Below are positions 30,003-42,027 of a stretch of 46,839 bases of DNA, piece by piece. The position numbers and the translations under genes are program-made. A model generated the notes under the pieces. It saw only the letters and a program-made list of their open reading frames with translations. It did no database searches and was not told where the DNA came from. Origin of the DNA: Guillardia theta CCMP2712 (Eukaryota; Cryptophyceae; Pyrenomonadales; Geminigeraceae); contig NW_005434515.1 in NCBI RefSeq assembly GCF_000315625.1, forward strand, positions 85,157 to 131,995. The letters are read 5' to 3'. The stretch's first letter is position 1. Each line of letters begins with the position of its first letter.

Positions 30003-32569
30003 TTAGGGGGGGCAGTTGGGTTGTCTCTCTGCAAGGCTAGACGATGAATCGTCAAATGCTTGCTTTTTCTCGGCTGCCCCCAGCCAGCGCCCACCCCGCT
30101 GCTCTCGACTAGGCGGGAACTTACCTTTCTGTGCTTTCTTCTTCGTGTCCTTCCAGTCACTTGCCTTGAAGGGCATCCAACCCTTGGGGAGAGGAACGAG
30201 CCGTTTAAAAACCTCATTTTCAAGTCAGGGCCAAAGAGTAGCCAACGAGCGAATCCTCACTTCTGGGTTCATTGGGAGCGGAGCAAACTTTTTGCCATGT
30301 CCGTCCCTATAGATCTTGCCGGAGTTGGGATCCATGAACTTGGGAGCTAAGCAGTAACAACCGTTTAGGAGCAGCAAAGTGGAATCCGTCTCGACCTTTC
30401 TTGGTGACATTCTATTCCATAAAAACCAGAGGAGTGAGTTGAAGATTTGGAAAGAGACTGGAATCACCTTTTTGGCTATCACACTGCCCACAATCAGATC
30501 GCTGAAACAACACTCAATGCTTCTGTCGAATCAGAGTTGCAACCTTACAAAGATTTCTTGGTATCTACAGGATTGTTCGGATCTCTGCGAACGAACATCA
30601 AATACAGAAGGTGTCTGCATGACAAAACACCTGCAAGTCAGATCGATCATCAACTTCGTTCCTGTCACTATCCGGATCTTTCCTGTCGGTTAATGAAAAA
30701 CGAATCTTTCTCAAAGTATTGCGTACCAGACTTGAGGACTGTGAAGGCTACTGGAACATGCCTTGTAAAAACAGTCACAGAAATTCATATCTGATCGTGT
30801 TGAGAAATGAATTCACAGTACAAGAATGCGAAAGAACAGGTTAATGGAAACGTTACCTCGGATTCAACGGAATGTCATCACTTTCAACAATTTTTCCATC
30901 TTTAGACAGCTGAGCAATAAAAATCTTGAAAAATTCATCATGAATCTCATACTATAGTTCTAAAAGAAAGAAATGATAAAAGTCAGTCTCACTGTTCTTT
31001 GCTTCCTCGGTTTGTCTTTTGAAGATTTTATGTTGTCGACACGAATTCCCATTACTAGGATATTCCCAGTCGCTGAATGAAAGTCAGAATCTCGTATTCA
31101 CAACATTTTGAATCAGAATCGCCTCGCAGAGAATTATTTCAACAAAATTTGGAAAATTTCATCTGACCCTGTAATCATCCTCGCAACTTACCATCGGAGT
31201 CTGTGTGCATAGCCAAGATGTGTCTCCAGCTGTCGTATCCCACAAGTTCCTTTGAATCAGCAGAATTCTTATCCTTCTTCTATATCAACAATAAGAGGCG
31301 AGATTTGACATGGTCTGCTTGAGCCTACTTCCAGCAAAATCGTAGATTCCGCTTTGTTGCTTGTCGGCGAAATCTTCACAAACAGGACTTTTGGGGGCAT
31401 TTTCTGTGCAAAATTAGCAATCCCCTCACAAAAGAAGACGAGACTGACGAAAGCTGTAGCAGCCATGTAAAACTTCTTGGTTGTGCGACTATACCCTTTA
31501 ATGCGGGTCGGAGCATCCAACTTTAGTCCAAGCTGAACCAACATCTGCTCATCAACTCGCAAATCTACCTACTCTCACCTGCGCATGGATGAATTGCGTT
31601 GTCGTTGAGTTGTCAACTTGCTTCGTGGCCGGAGCAACAGGAAACACCGAGATCTTAATATATGTCAATTCTGCAAAAAACGGAGGAGAGTATTCTTTAC
31701 AATCTTGTCTCGTTCATTGTACACTCCATAGCTATCTTTACCCATCTGTTCTCGACTTGTAAAACTGCTTAAAACTCTCGTTTTGTACCCTACCTTCACC
31801 ATTCCATTGACAGGCTTCTTGAAATTGACTAAATTCAATACTCCTTGCTGGGTACCATTCACGGCGAAACTACATCAAGTCAGTAAGTGGAGTCAACAAG
31901 TGTCGCTTACCGCCATATTTTGTTAGATGCTAACGGCAGGAGGAGGAATGAGCCATCTAGTGGAACTTTAAGAAAATTGGAAGCTTTCTGCTTTTTTCAC
32001 CTCTTGAAAAGGCAACCGAAACCGCCGGGGTAGGAGTTTTCAAGTTGACTGTACTGTTATGGATACCAAAGTTATAAAATGCAAACAAGAGTGTATCTAA
32101 CCTCTTTGCCACGTACTGGGACAGTTTGCAGGGTAAAGCTGAGACATTGAATTATGAGTGATGACGCTTGACAACAAGATTCAACTCAGAACCATTCGTA
32201 TTGTGCAGACCATACAAGCTCACGAAAAATATGTAGAAAAGGAAGAATTTTCCTGAAATAAAATCAGACGAAATTAAGATTGGCAGGGTTGTGAGGATAT
32301 AATACGATGCATTCGAAATCCTATCAGTTTCCATCGAGCCCTAAGCAACTCTGAATGGTATCTGACTGGTGCTGGCTGTGAGGGTTGGCTGTGAGGGTGG
32401 TCACGGTGAGGGTGGTAGAGGAGTTTCATGAATCCTTAAACATGTGCACCAAATCCTGACCTAGAGTTTCTTTTGTTCCTTTCTTCTTGTTCATTTCCTC
32501 TGTCTTCTGCTTCTTCTTCTTCGCAGCCTCCTCACCTCTCCTCGTTGTCCCTTCCTTGCTGCCCGTCAT
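30003..32569 (-). CDS. Signal-anchor protein of unknown family
   Basis: A minus-strand multi-exon gene. Exons 32569-32461, 32350-32306 and one starting at 32252 join in frame to give MTGSKEGTTRRGEEAAKKKK..., a Lys-rich N-terminus of about 50 residues, then the hydrophobic KFFLFYIFFVSLYGL and a polar region with NTNGSE (possible glycosylation). That is the layout of a type II signal-anchor protein. Later exons give VPLDGSFLLLPLASNKIW, FAVNGTQQGVLNLVNFKKPV, YIKISVFPVAPATKQVDNST, LVQLGLKLDAPTRIKGYSRT, YEIHDEFFKIFIAQLSKDGK, PVAFTVLKSGTQYFEKDSFF, YDLIVGSVIAKK and FMDPNSGKIYRDGHGKKFAP, ending in a basic tail with stop TAA at 30003-30005. Several joins (for example the AG before GCATGTTCCAG near 30780) close in frame. 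The strand-rich, Asn/Thr-rich middle suggests a lumenal or extracellular beta domain. I do not recognise the family. Confidence 0.5.
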
Positions 32570-32589
32570 GGTTGGTCGCCCTGCTGGAC

Positions 32590-32715
32590 TATTACCTCAC
32601 CCCACCCCCCTTTGGCTTGAATTGGCCCGAGAAAATGCATCCTACCCTACCCCCGGGCTTTATAGCCTAGAAGGAGGTTTGATATGGAGATCGAGCACCC
32701 ACCCCTATCCCACCA
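32590..32715 (-). promoter_or_regulatory. G-rich promoter-like motifs upstream of the signal-anchor gene
   Basis: On the minus strand, GGGTGGGTGCTCG, CGGGGGTAGGGTAGG and GGGGGGTGGGGTGAGG lie within 150 bases upstream of the ATG at 32569. They belong to the same motif class seen at the other first exons. The plus-strand frames through this region are C-rich artefacts of the motif. Confidence 0.45.
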
Positions 32716-32992
32716 GCATTCAAAGGCATACATGTTAAAACCCTCGTGCCTTCATCTCGTCTACATCAAACATCAGTGAGGCTCTGGACACGACTGAGAT
32801 GTCACTTGGCTGCACTGAGAGAGCCGATCCAACAGCGCATGCGACTCAGGGCAAAATTTCTTTACGTCACTAGACCAGGAAAAGGGAAGGCTAGGACAAG
32901 TCAGCGATGCGCCAATTCGGTTTCATTTGCTCATGTTGGAAAACTGATCTCATGGAAAAAGAATGCGATGAGGACGGAAAGCGTAAAAGAAA

Positions 32993-34336
32993 TCAATCCG
33001 AGTCATCGTAGTCCGCAAGCCCCGAGAGAGCATTTCCTAGAAAGAAATCAACGAAGCGCGGAGCCAGTACAAAGACAGACCTCCTGCAGGCTCCGCTACC
33101 TTTTGCTTTTTTTCAACAGAGACCTCTCCTCCAGCTTTTCGATTTGCAGAAATCAATTTTGAGAGAATCCTACACCTGCAGTCAGCCATCTCGTAGCAAC
33201 AATTGATTTTTTTCTTGTACGAGCTCTGCGCATTCGTCTCAGCTTGCTTCCTTTTCTGTTATCATAGAGCAATATCAGGTCTGGAATTGACAGACGGGTG
33301 CTTACTACCTGACCCATGATCTTTGCTAAATCAATCGAAGAATCTTTCTGCAGAAAAACATATTTTAAACGTTTTAAGTTGGCCAATCATTTCTCTTCTC
33401 ACCTCAGCCTTCTGTTCTGCCTGTTCAATTCTGAATTCTCTCTGTGTTCTTCGCTCTTCCTCTATCTGATTTGGATCAGAAGGTTGAAATTGACAAGAAC
33501 TTCTCGCACCCTTTGTCTTTCCCTTTCCCTGATTTCCCTCTCTTTTTCACCGAGAAAGCTTACTTCATCATCATCCAATGCTTTTGGAGGGCAGAATCTG
33601 ATAAGCAGGTATCAAAACAGCACTGATTCGCTAGCAGTTACAATGGATTGACCTATTATCATGTATGATCTTTTCAAACTCTTCTTGTTTCTTCGCTTTG
33701 TTCTCTGAAAATTCACTGTTGATGTTGAGAAATCATGATGATATACAAAACCTGCTAGCAGGTCTCCCAGAGCACCCACCCGTCCTTCTCCCGGTCGCTG
33801 CTCTCTCTCTGGTTCTTTCAAACCTCGAGCCTATGTTTTCAATTCAGAACAGTGACAAAGTCTTCACCAACAAGCGTTGTACATGCTTCTCGATGTCATA
33901 GCTACTACTTGTTTCTCCTTCCTCGATGTTCTGATTGGGCCCTCGATCGAGGTAGTATCCGAGGCCATGACTTCCTTTCTTGAAAATGTAGCCTTCCTTT
34001 GAACCACCGAAGGAATCTGCAGCGTGAGAGGGCAAGGGACGTGGAGATTAAAGGAGAGAGGAATAAAGGGAGGGCGAGAATCAGATACTTTGCGTTGTAG
34101 AACAGAATCAAAGACCAGCCGGTAGAAAGTCATCCTGAACTTCGCCTCCTACTACCACAGCTTCTCCTTTGCTCACGAACCTGCGATGCATGAGTGTCAC
34201 AGGCGGAGCATGACTCTTGAGAGACAGAAGAAGAATACTTGAGGGAATTCAGAGAAGGAGCTCCTTGCATCAGGGGCGCTCCTTCCATTCGGCGTCGAAG
34301 AGCCTCATTGCGCTCCTCTTCCGTCCAGTGACTCAT
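32993..34336 (-). CDS. FAM192A/NIP30-like protein (PSME3-interacting protein family)
   Basis: A minus-strand multi-exon gene from ATG 34336 (MSHWTEEERNEALRRRMEGA) to TGA 32993-32995. The family core is recognisable once exons are joined: GALGDLLAENKAKKQEEFEK (donor GCA-G at about 33760, acceptor before AGAACAAAG), then CPPKALDDDEVSFLGEKERE, followed by a Glu/Arg-rich helix (NQIEEERRTQREFRIEQAEQ). This matches the NIP30/FAM192A pattern L-x-E-x-L-x-E-N-K-x-K-K ... P-P-K-A-L-D-D-D-E. The C-terminus ends LADYDDSD, an acidic tail like those of the family. Human FAM192A binds the proteasome activator PA28-gamma through its tail. An upstream exon (GGSKEGYIFKKGSHGLGYYL, about 34010) is conserved-looking but I cannot place it. 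Known function is for the animal protein; the role here is inferred. Confidence 0.6.
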
Positions 34337-34842
34337 TGTGTCAAGGCGAATGGAGTATGCGAGTAGCAGCAAGTAGGTCGGACGAGGCAAAGCCACGCGT
34401 GGGCAGCAGGACGAGACAGTAGTATGCGAGTCACAGGCACAGTCACGGGGCTGGCGCACACAGGAGGAGAGGGCTGAGCAGAGGGCTGATGAAGGCAGGG
34501 GGGCAGGGCAGAGGACGTGGGGATTTTTAGAGTTGATGAGACGGGGTCTAGGAATTCACTTTTGCCCTTCCATTCTCGGTGATTCGGCTCTGAGGCAGAT
34601 CGGTGGGCCTATCATCAATCCTTGCGGAAATAGAAGCATTTCTGGCAGCCACAGTTTCGCTGTCGGTGATGCAGCATCCGGCGCTTCTGGCAAAGCTTGA
34701 GGAGCTGGAGGATAGCTGAGCTGCTCGAAGCGGGCAGGAGGGTCAAGCCCAGTCACGAGCTGGTTCCATGGTCACGTGTCCTGCTGCTGAGCCCAACAGA
34801 TTTCAGTGACTGGCTCCCTTGATCGTCCTGACAGTGACAAGG
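34337..34842. other. Divergent intergenic region
   Basis: About 500 bases between the FAM192A-like gene (-) and the MORN/PA gene (+). A minus-strand frame of 66 codons (34556-34756) is Pro/Ala/Leu-rich and could be a small exon, but it has no recognisable motif, splice context or G-rich promoter motif beside it. Nothing else is seen. Confidence 0.3.
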
Positions 34843-37800
34843 ATGGATCAGCCGGCTATGCATTCCTTGCAAGAAGAAGTGCTCGATCTGTGGCTTGACA
34901 GGGTAGCTCATCACTGCCTTCACTTACCTCTGAAGGAGTATATTGCGAAGAAGTTACAACAAGGTAACTCCTCGTGTCGTGAAATCTCTGTGAAGACTCG
35001 GCTCTTGTCTCACTTTGTCATTTTGGAAGTATCAGGGACGAGCAAGGACAAACCATATGAGAAGCTGATGCATTGGATTCAAAGTTCTACTTCCACGATT
35101 CTTGACAGCTCGAACCAGCATTGCCATGAAACGGGAACATTGGAACACAATACAAAGTAATCCATTCTCATGGACCAGCTGTGAACAACCAGATCTGATT
35201 TGTGTTTCATTTAGTGGTTCAACTCGTCTCGATAGGTGGCTTGAAAGAATCAGAAATTCAAGAAACTGCAACGATGCTAATCAAACGAAACCTAGGACTG
35301 GTAAGGATGCATTTGGAAATGTGTTTTGAGATCATTTGAAATACTCCAGAATCAAAGCTTGCACGCTGGCTCAAACGAGTCCAGGAAGCAAGATCATCAT
35401 ATGCGATTGAGAATCAGTCGAATTCAAAGGACAACAAGGCCAAAGATTCTTTGATGTACATTAGGAATGTGATTGATGGAAATGAGTATTGCGGTGAAAT
35501 TATCGATGTTTTTATTACCTGCAATCTGAACGACTACCAAGGTTATTCTAAGGGGACATTGAGGGAATTTCAAGGATCAATAAGGTTTTCATATAGATGT
35601 TATTCGTGCTACGGTGAATAGTAATCAATTAGCAGGTCAGACCTATTCGAGTACCATGGTAATTTCAAGAATGGGAAAATGTATGGTGGAGCCAAGTATT
35701 TTTCAAAGAAAGGCTTTAGATTTACAGGTGGTTAAAGTACTGAAAGCATTGAACTTATTGAAATTCTAGGACATTTTAAAGATGGAAATCCTCATGGGGT
35801 AGGATTTCTGGATGATGACGATGGGACTCGATGGAAGGTGACGAGAAAGAATGCATAAGAACCATTTTTGAACTGTCAGCCAGGTCGAATATGATGGAAA
35901 AGTGTCTTTTGAAGAAGGAGCGACTCCTCTGAAAAAGGAAGAAGTCTCTCACAAGGTAAGCAACTATGTTATTAAAAGAGCTGGTTGTGTGATATCACAT
36001 CAAATGGAGCTTCTGAGTATTTGCTCCAGCCGTATGTACCAGGGAAGGTCAATTGCCTAGCCTGCAAAAAAGTTATTTTGAATGCTTTGCCAACAAGGGA
36101 AGGTATTGTTGCTCATGTCTACGGTTTTAAATTTGACTTGAATGCCTAGCGCAAGATGAAGATTCTTATGCCCATATCAGAAATATATCTGCAAGGCTTG
36201 TGCTAGCACGGCCCCCCTTTGCTGATGTTCCATTATGGAACGCTGATGAAGTCCGAGGGAAGATAGTTGCAATAATGAGAGGCCCCAAACCTCCAGCAGA
36301 AATGGTGTCTTTCACCACAAAATTACATCATGCTCAACTAGCGGGTGCTGTTGCTGTGGTCTTTGTGGACAATCAAAATACCGACGTGTTCACTTCTATT
36401 CCGAGGTCACAGAAGTTGATTGCAAAAAGAAATTGACTGCTGCTTATAGAGTGGAAGAAGGACCAATCTCCTCTGGAGTGGTGCCAGGTGGAAATCCTCT
36501 CGTGCAAGTCAAGATCCCAGCAGTGATGATTTTGCAAGTGAGCTGGATTCCTGCGTCAATGGCATCTAACCGTTCGTGTTGCTCATGCAGAAAGATATCT
36601 CACTGCTTCAAGAAGGTGCCACTCACATAATTGCATTTCCACCCGTCCAGCCTGGAACAAATCTAGGCTACAGGGCAGGAATTGTAGGCTGTCCTCGCCA
36701 AGAAAGCAAATTCGGGATTTCTAAAAATGAGGCTGATGCGTTGATGAAAGAATTCTTTAACGCAAGGAAGCACGAGCGCCTGCAAGAACAATCTGTCAAT
36801 CAACAATCACCTGTGCAAAATCCACTGCAAGATCCAGAAGCCTCAGATAACATATTGGTATTTTTCGATTAAAACTAACACATCATTTCTGAACGGGCAC
36901 TCACTTCCTTAACCAGGCCGATTTGAACAGGAGAATCATGAGACGAGTGATTGGCAAGATCGAAGGTATTGCTGGACAACAGAACTGGGAGTGGATAAGA
37001 TATCGAGCATCAGCTGTGATCGAACCTCTCATAAAGCAGAACGACCCTGAAACAGCCAGGCATTCAATCAATCCAAGAAGCGATGCCTCTCAGGCGGGAG
37101 AACAAACCACCACGGGTCCTTCAGACAAGCAAGTATCATCCTATCGGAGTCAAACCAACGGCGAAGCTCGAGAATCCGAAGTCAGATCCGAGCATGCCGT
37201 ACAGCAAGACACTGGCAACGGGTATCATGTCCTTGTACGCTATGGTTTAACGTTCTCTGGACAATTGCAAAATGGACTCCCGCATGGCTTTTGTGAGATG
37301 AAGTTGCCAGATGGTACAGAAATTCATGGATTCTTTGTGGGGGGAGAGTTGACCGGACAAGGGAAGTATTACTTTACAGACGGGTAATCATTCCTATATG
37401 AATTTTTGGACATTTGACAATGTTCGGTACCTACAGGCAAGTTTATGAGGGCTCGTTTATATGCGGTTTGCCAACAGAAGGCTATCTTTACAATCACATC
37501 GAATCGAAAAAGTACCTCGTGCGTTATCAAGACAATATGCCGTTATGGGACGGCGCGAAACCAAGCACCAAAGAAGAGGTATCCAAGGCGTTTCTGGATG
37601 GGAAGGCTCAATGTGTTGGCCTCTGCATCGCCAAGGCGACTTCAACAAATGTTGATGCAATAATTCCTTGCAAGCTTGGTTTTGATTCATGGTCATCAGG
37701 GTGAGAAGCGGAAGCATGAAGCTTACAAACATTTGCGCAACATATCTGGAAGGCTTGTATGGGCAAGGCCGCAGTTTGCAGACATGCCTCTATGGAATGC

Positions 37801-38920
37801 AGACCAGGTAAACGAAGAATCATTTCTGTGCAGTCCATGATCTTCTCAAAGGTAGCTGGAAAGATTGTTGCGGTGAAGAGAGGTCCAAAACCTTTTGCTC
37901 CGCCTTGCAATTACAGCAGAAAACTTCACTTCTGTCAAAAAGCGGGAGCGATTGGCCTTATTGTCTTGGATTGGGATCCTTCAAACAAGTTCACGATGAT
38001 TCCTAAACTTGAAGCAGGATTTCAGAATGATGACAGCTGCATTCCTTTGCAGATCGAGATCCCCTGCTGTATGGTGCTAAATCAAGCTGAACCATTGTTG
38101 CAAGAAGGAACCATGATCAAGATTTCATTCGCACCTGCAGATTATCAGTATCAACCCAAAGGGTGGAGAGTTGGCTTTGTTCATTGTCCGAAACAGGAAT
38201 CTGGCAGTGGATTACCAACAAAACAGGCTGAAGAGTTGATGAACGAATTTCTAATAGCCAGGAAAGAGGAAAGGTCTTCTGAGATGAGGATGATTGAGAA
38301 GAAAACAAAGAATCAGAACAATTTCGAGCAAGAATTAGGAGGAAAGGAGTGGATGGACGGAAATGTGTTCTCAAGCTTGATTCCTGTCACAGAAGATGAA
38401 ATGGATGGTACTCATTCAACGAGATACGAAATCACTAAGGAGATCATGTCAAAAATCACCTCTCCACAAAAAGCTGCACAAATAGCTTCCGACACTGATG
38501 AATATCTAAAGCGAATCGAGGCACAATTCCGAGGCTCCTACTCAAAATTGAATTCAAAAAATGTTCATGAGGTTCAGACTAATGCATCGATCGAAATGTG
38601 AAGCATTGACTTTGAAAGCAGGACACAGGAAACTCTCCAAAAGCGGACGATGGAATCTCGCCAAATCACCAGCCGGATGTTCAAATCATGGATGGGATAG
38701 GAGCTCAAGCGGAGATGGGTCACGGACTTAGATCGATTGTTGAGATAGAGCAGCCATCTCCTCAAGAAAACTCTTGCAAGCGCGATGTCGGTGTACAGTG
38801 TGAAGCACAACAGAACAATTTCTGGGATAGTATCTTGTTTCAAAGCATATGGTAAGATTCGACCTTGCTTTCAATATTCGCCGTAATGTTACGTCCAGGT
38901 CACCTGCAAAACGAGGATAA
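34843..38920 (+). CDS. MORN-repeat protein with two protease-associated (PA) domains in tandem units
   Basis: A multi-exon plus-strand gene starting MDQPAMHSLQEEVLDLWLDR. MORN-type motifs occur at about 35490 (NVIDGNEYCGEI), 35650-35860 (YHGNFKNGKMYGGAKYFSKK, GHFKDGNPHGVGFLDDDDGT) and again at 37250-37480 (FSGQLQNGLPHGFCEMKLPD, GFFVGGELTGQGKYYFTDG, YEGSFICGLPTEGYLYN). Each MORN block is followed by a PA-like domain: ARPPFADVPLWNADEVRGKI...AVAVVFVDN (36200-36660) and ARPQFADMPLWNADQVAGKI...GAIGLIVLD (37750-38200). The two halves are clearly paralogous, down to the flanking GCPRQES / HCPKQES and the helices ADALMKEFFNARK / AEELMNEFLIARK. The C-terminus runs through introns 38572-38621 and 38852-38898 to SIWSPAKRG and stop 38918-38920. 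MORN motifs usually bind membranes or proteins; PA domains bind partners or ligands. No catalytic domain is seen. Some early joins are unresolved. Confidence 0.65.
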
Positions 38921-39231
38921 TGCCAAGTCCCGTACGTTGAGGAATAGAATAAATTTCTTGAAATTCCATACTGACCAAACTAAAGTAAATATATCCCAAA
39001 GCACAAGCCAAAACATTGAAAAGCATCGGAAGGGACTGGGGAAGGTTTTTAGGGAGGGTGTAAATTCCTTCAGGACAGTAGTAGAATTTTTCCTTGAGGT
39101 CCTTCGAAGGTCGCCCTTGTCACACCTGAGGTCCAGCTGCATGGTCATCGCCAGCACAGTGAAAAGTTTCTTCACCTTCTTCCGGTCACAACTTGAAATA
39201 TCCGAGGTCGAGTAGAACAGCTTTAAACAGA

Positions 39232-39513
39232 TTAGAACAAATCAGAACAGATCATTCGAGGTAAGAGAAGTGTGTCACTGAAAACAGAGATCTCGAGAGA
39301 GTTCCGAAACAAGTCTCGCTGCTTAAAGAGAAGAAGAGAGTTCCGAGTGCGGCCCAGGCAACAGGAATGAGTGCGGAGGCTAAGGCAACAGGAATGAGTG
39401 CGGAGGCTAAGGCAACAATACCTCTCTTGAGAGACCTTCAACTTCTTGTGCAACTCGAAACACTTGTCAAGCTCGGAATCCTCGACGCCAGTGCCGTCAG
39501 CAGGGACAGACAC
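39232..39513 (-). CDS. Possible exon with a short internal duplication
   Basis: A minus-strand open frame of 93 codons. Its N-terminal part (VPADGTGVEDSELDKCFELH) is protein-like and is followed by a GTCTCTCAAG sequence that could be a donor, so the real exon may be only about 30 residues. The remainder contains a 24-bp tandem duplication (about 39366-39415) that yields a repeated LSLRTHSC. There is no recognisable family. It may belong to an unresolved gene on this strand or be non-coding. Confidence 0.25.
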   Translation of the reverse strand: MSVPADGTGVEDSELDKCFELHKKLKVSQERYCCLSLRTHSCCLSLRTHSCCLGRTRNSLLLFKQRDLFRNSLEISVFSDTLLLPRMICSDLF

Positions 39514-39899
39514 ACAATGATCACATACATCTGTCCGTCATGAATTCTCTGCACCAACTGAGTGATTGAGTTCTCACAAACATGCATGAGTCAATTCTTT
39601 GTCTTCGTTACTTCTCAGCAAACGGGTTTTTAATTAAAAGCGCATCCAAAATTCCCTCTATCCCAGGGATAATAAGCGATGACCTTTTTTTTTCAGCTAG
39701 AGAGTTTTGATGCCCAAGTAGTAAAAACGATCGGACAGGATCGGATGGTTAACAGTGCAGTGGTGGAGTTACAAAGAGAGGACGGGATGAGGACGAGATT
39801 AAGATAGGAGGAGAAAGAGAAGCAATGAAGCTTGTAGCGAGGGCGATAAAGAAAATGACCATCACTTCGTTTTATTGTCTCAAAGTCGAATGTTTCAGT

Positions 39900-41633
39900 T
39901 AAAATCGATGGAGCTTGTCGCATTGTGGTGAGAGGGCTCCTTACATTGAATCAATGGAGGCTTCCGTCAACACCTCATACGTTGACACCATTACGATGGC
40001 ACAACTAAAATCAATCAAGGTGATAAAATTGATACTGCTTTCCCGGAATGCTTACAACCCATCAGGACAAAGAGCTTCTGGGAAACAAGGTGGATGACCT
40101 GCACAAAGAATTTGCTTTGTTTCGAACCGAAGTCAGGTGCATTTAGGAGAGGCTTGAGCGGAACTGTTGTAATTCGCTCTCGGTGTCAGGGACAAGCTCT
40201 TCAACAAGCAGAGAGAATCACATACTACAACGTTTCACATATCAGGTTTCGGGGTTGATCGCAAGAAGAGGTTTTTCTTTCGGAAATTCTTCGACGATCT
40301 GATGAGCTGGTCATCTCTTAGGATCGATTCGTGCAACGTCAAACTCACTCCAGGAGCTGAGGCTAACGAATGTGCTGCTTCCTCAAGACGAAAAATGGTT
40401 CCGCGACTCACGCTTCCTGCGATTACAGAACATGCTGTCGACGTGTCCTGGTTTTCAAACACGTAATGTTGAATCTATGCTCACAACCATATGCAGGTCA
40501 ACGCTTGTCCAAGGACGATCGCTCTCACACCGATCTACGTGAACCATGATATGTTTCTATCGTGAGTTAAAAGCAGTGCAGAACAATCCAGCGAAGAGAT
40601 GTCGGTGAGAAAGATCCGTTGAAACCACGAGGGTCGCAATCCGAAAGGAATGTGTACATCTCGATGGTACGTGTAGAGTTTGGTTTTGTTCGCCTGAACT
40701 ACGACAGAACCATCAAGGTGGAATCAGGGGCCCTCCCTTCTCAAACTCTGAGACTCACAGGAGCTCGAGAAATCTTGTCGGCAAAGAATGGGATGTGTCT
40801 ATGATTCACCTTGGAATATTTGAAAATGAACACAAGATTGACTTACAGCGTAATGAAAAAATCAGCCAGCAAGACGTTGGAGCGTTATCATCCAACCTGG
40901 CAAGCGAAATTGAACTCTAAGTGTCATAGCGTTAAGTTACTCTCAGGTTGACCAGAAACCGGATGAAGAGAACGAGAAACATATATTTGTCGATCACTTC
41001 AGACAGCCGGTCATACCCTTCACTCTTGGTAACTTTCGACAGTCATCTTACTTTGAAGTGTAGGAAATTTTCGTTTCAGTTCGATCGAATACTCAATTTT
41101 CGCCTCCTGAAATGAATTCAGAAAGGTTTAGTCCTGTACAAGGCAATCAGCCTGATCGTTGTACTCATAGCATTCGCGGGGCAATGGAAGCTGATGACTT
41201 GTTCTTGCAGTATCTGAGCCTTATCATGAATCGGTCGAGACATCAAACAAGCAGCTTTCAGCAATGGAAGTGATTGATAGTGATAATTAAGTGACCTTGT
41301 CAAAGTTTCTAACTCGACTTGTAGGATTTTTTAGTTCACAGAATTCTGCGGCAATGTCAAGAGAGCCATGGCCTGAGCTCATTGGTGGCGGGAAGTCCCC
41401 CGGTGCACTATCAAAGCAGAAAATACGTTTTCCCAAGACCGCAGTCATGCACAAGACGTCGAGTGTGCAGGGAAATGCATCTTCAAAGTCAGAAAGCAGC
41501 GGGTGTGTCATGTGCTGCCTTGACATGTGCATTTGAGTTACTTGCAGGGTTGACAAGATCCGTGAAGAAAGGCTTCAAAAGGCTCCGCTCACGATAAGCA
41601 AGGACAGGCTTGCAGATCAATTGAAGTAGACAA
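39900..41633 (+). CDS. Unresolved plus-strand gene region, several candidate exons
   Basis: Short plus-strand open segments bounded by plausible acceptors suggest a split gene that I cannot assemble. Candidates: an exon after a TTTCACATATCAG acceptor at about 40238 (DRKKRFFFRKFFDDLMSWSS) ending at a stop near 40464; 41105-41220 (SPVQGNQPDRCTHSIRGAME); VSEPYHESVETSNKQLSAME after an acceptor at about 41211; 41350-41520 (PWPELIGGGKSPGALSKQKI); and VDKIREERLQKAPLTISKDR (41549-41630). Composition is hydrophilic and Ser/Lys-rich. No domain is recognised. The opposite strand is also open over 40235-40462, so the strand is inferred only from splice consensus and continuity. Confidence 0.3.
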
Positions 41634-42027
41634 TGCCACAGTGTGAAAGGGAATGATAATGTGACATGTATGCAGAATCTCTCAATTTGAGGGCCTCATG
41701 AGGCAACGTTCGCATATCCCTCCGCGTTATCAGAGCAAAATCGATCGAGAGCTGGTGCGTTCATGACATTATTGTTGCCCATAGCACCTTTTCAACTTTT
41801 CCATGCAGGTCAGCCCGTTTGAAGATTTACTTGAACAGCGTTTATTGGAAATTGAGTCCTTTCTTCGAGTGTAATACCTAGGTTGAAGGTGGTCATAGAA
41901 TTTTCTTTAGTAAGTTGTATAATCTGTATCGGAGGAGGAGGGATTCAGGGTTGAGAACATGAAAGCATTGTACGAGTGTGTCTACCCCTTAGCAGACTCA
42001 CACGATCACTCGTTCATGTACCTGTAC

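Noticed and set aside
30447-30794. 115-codon plus-strand open frame
   Set aside because: The minus strand gives exons that join in frame to a longer protein (HVPVAFTVLKSGTQYFEKDS after NPR), which the plus frame cannot explain.
34556-34756. 66-codon minus-strand frame as a gene
   Set aside because: Pro/Ala-rich, no motif, no splice or promoter context.
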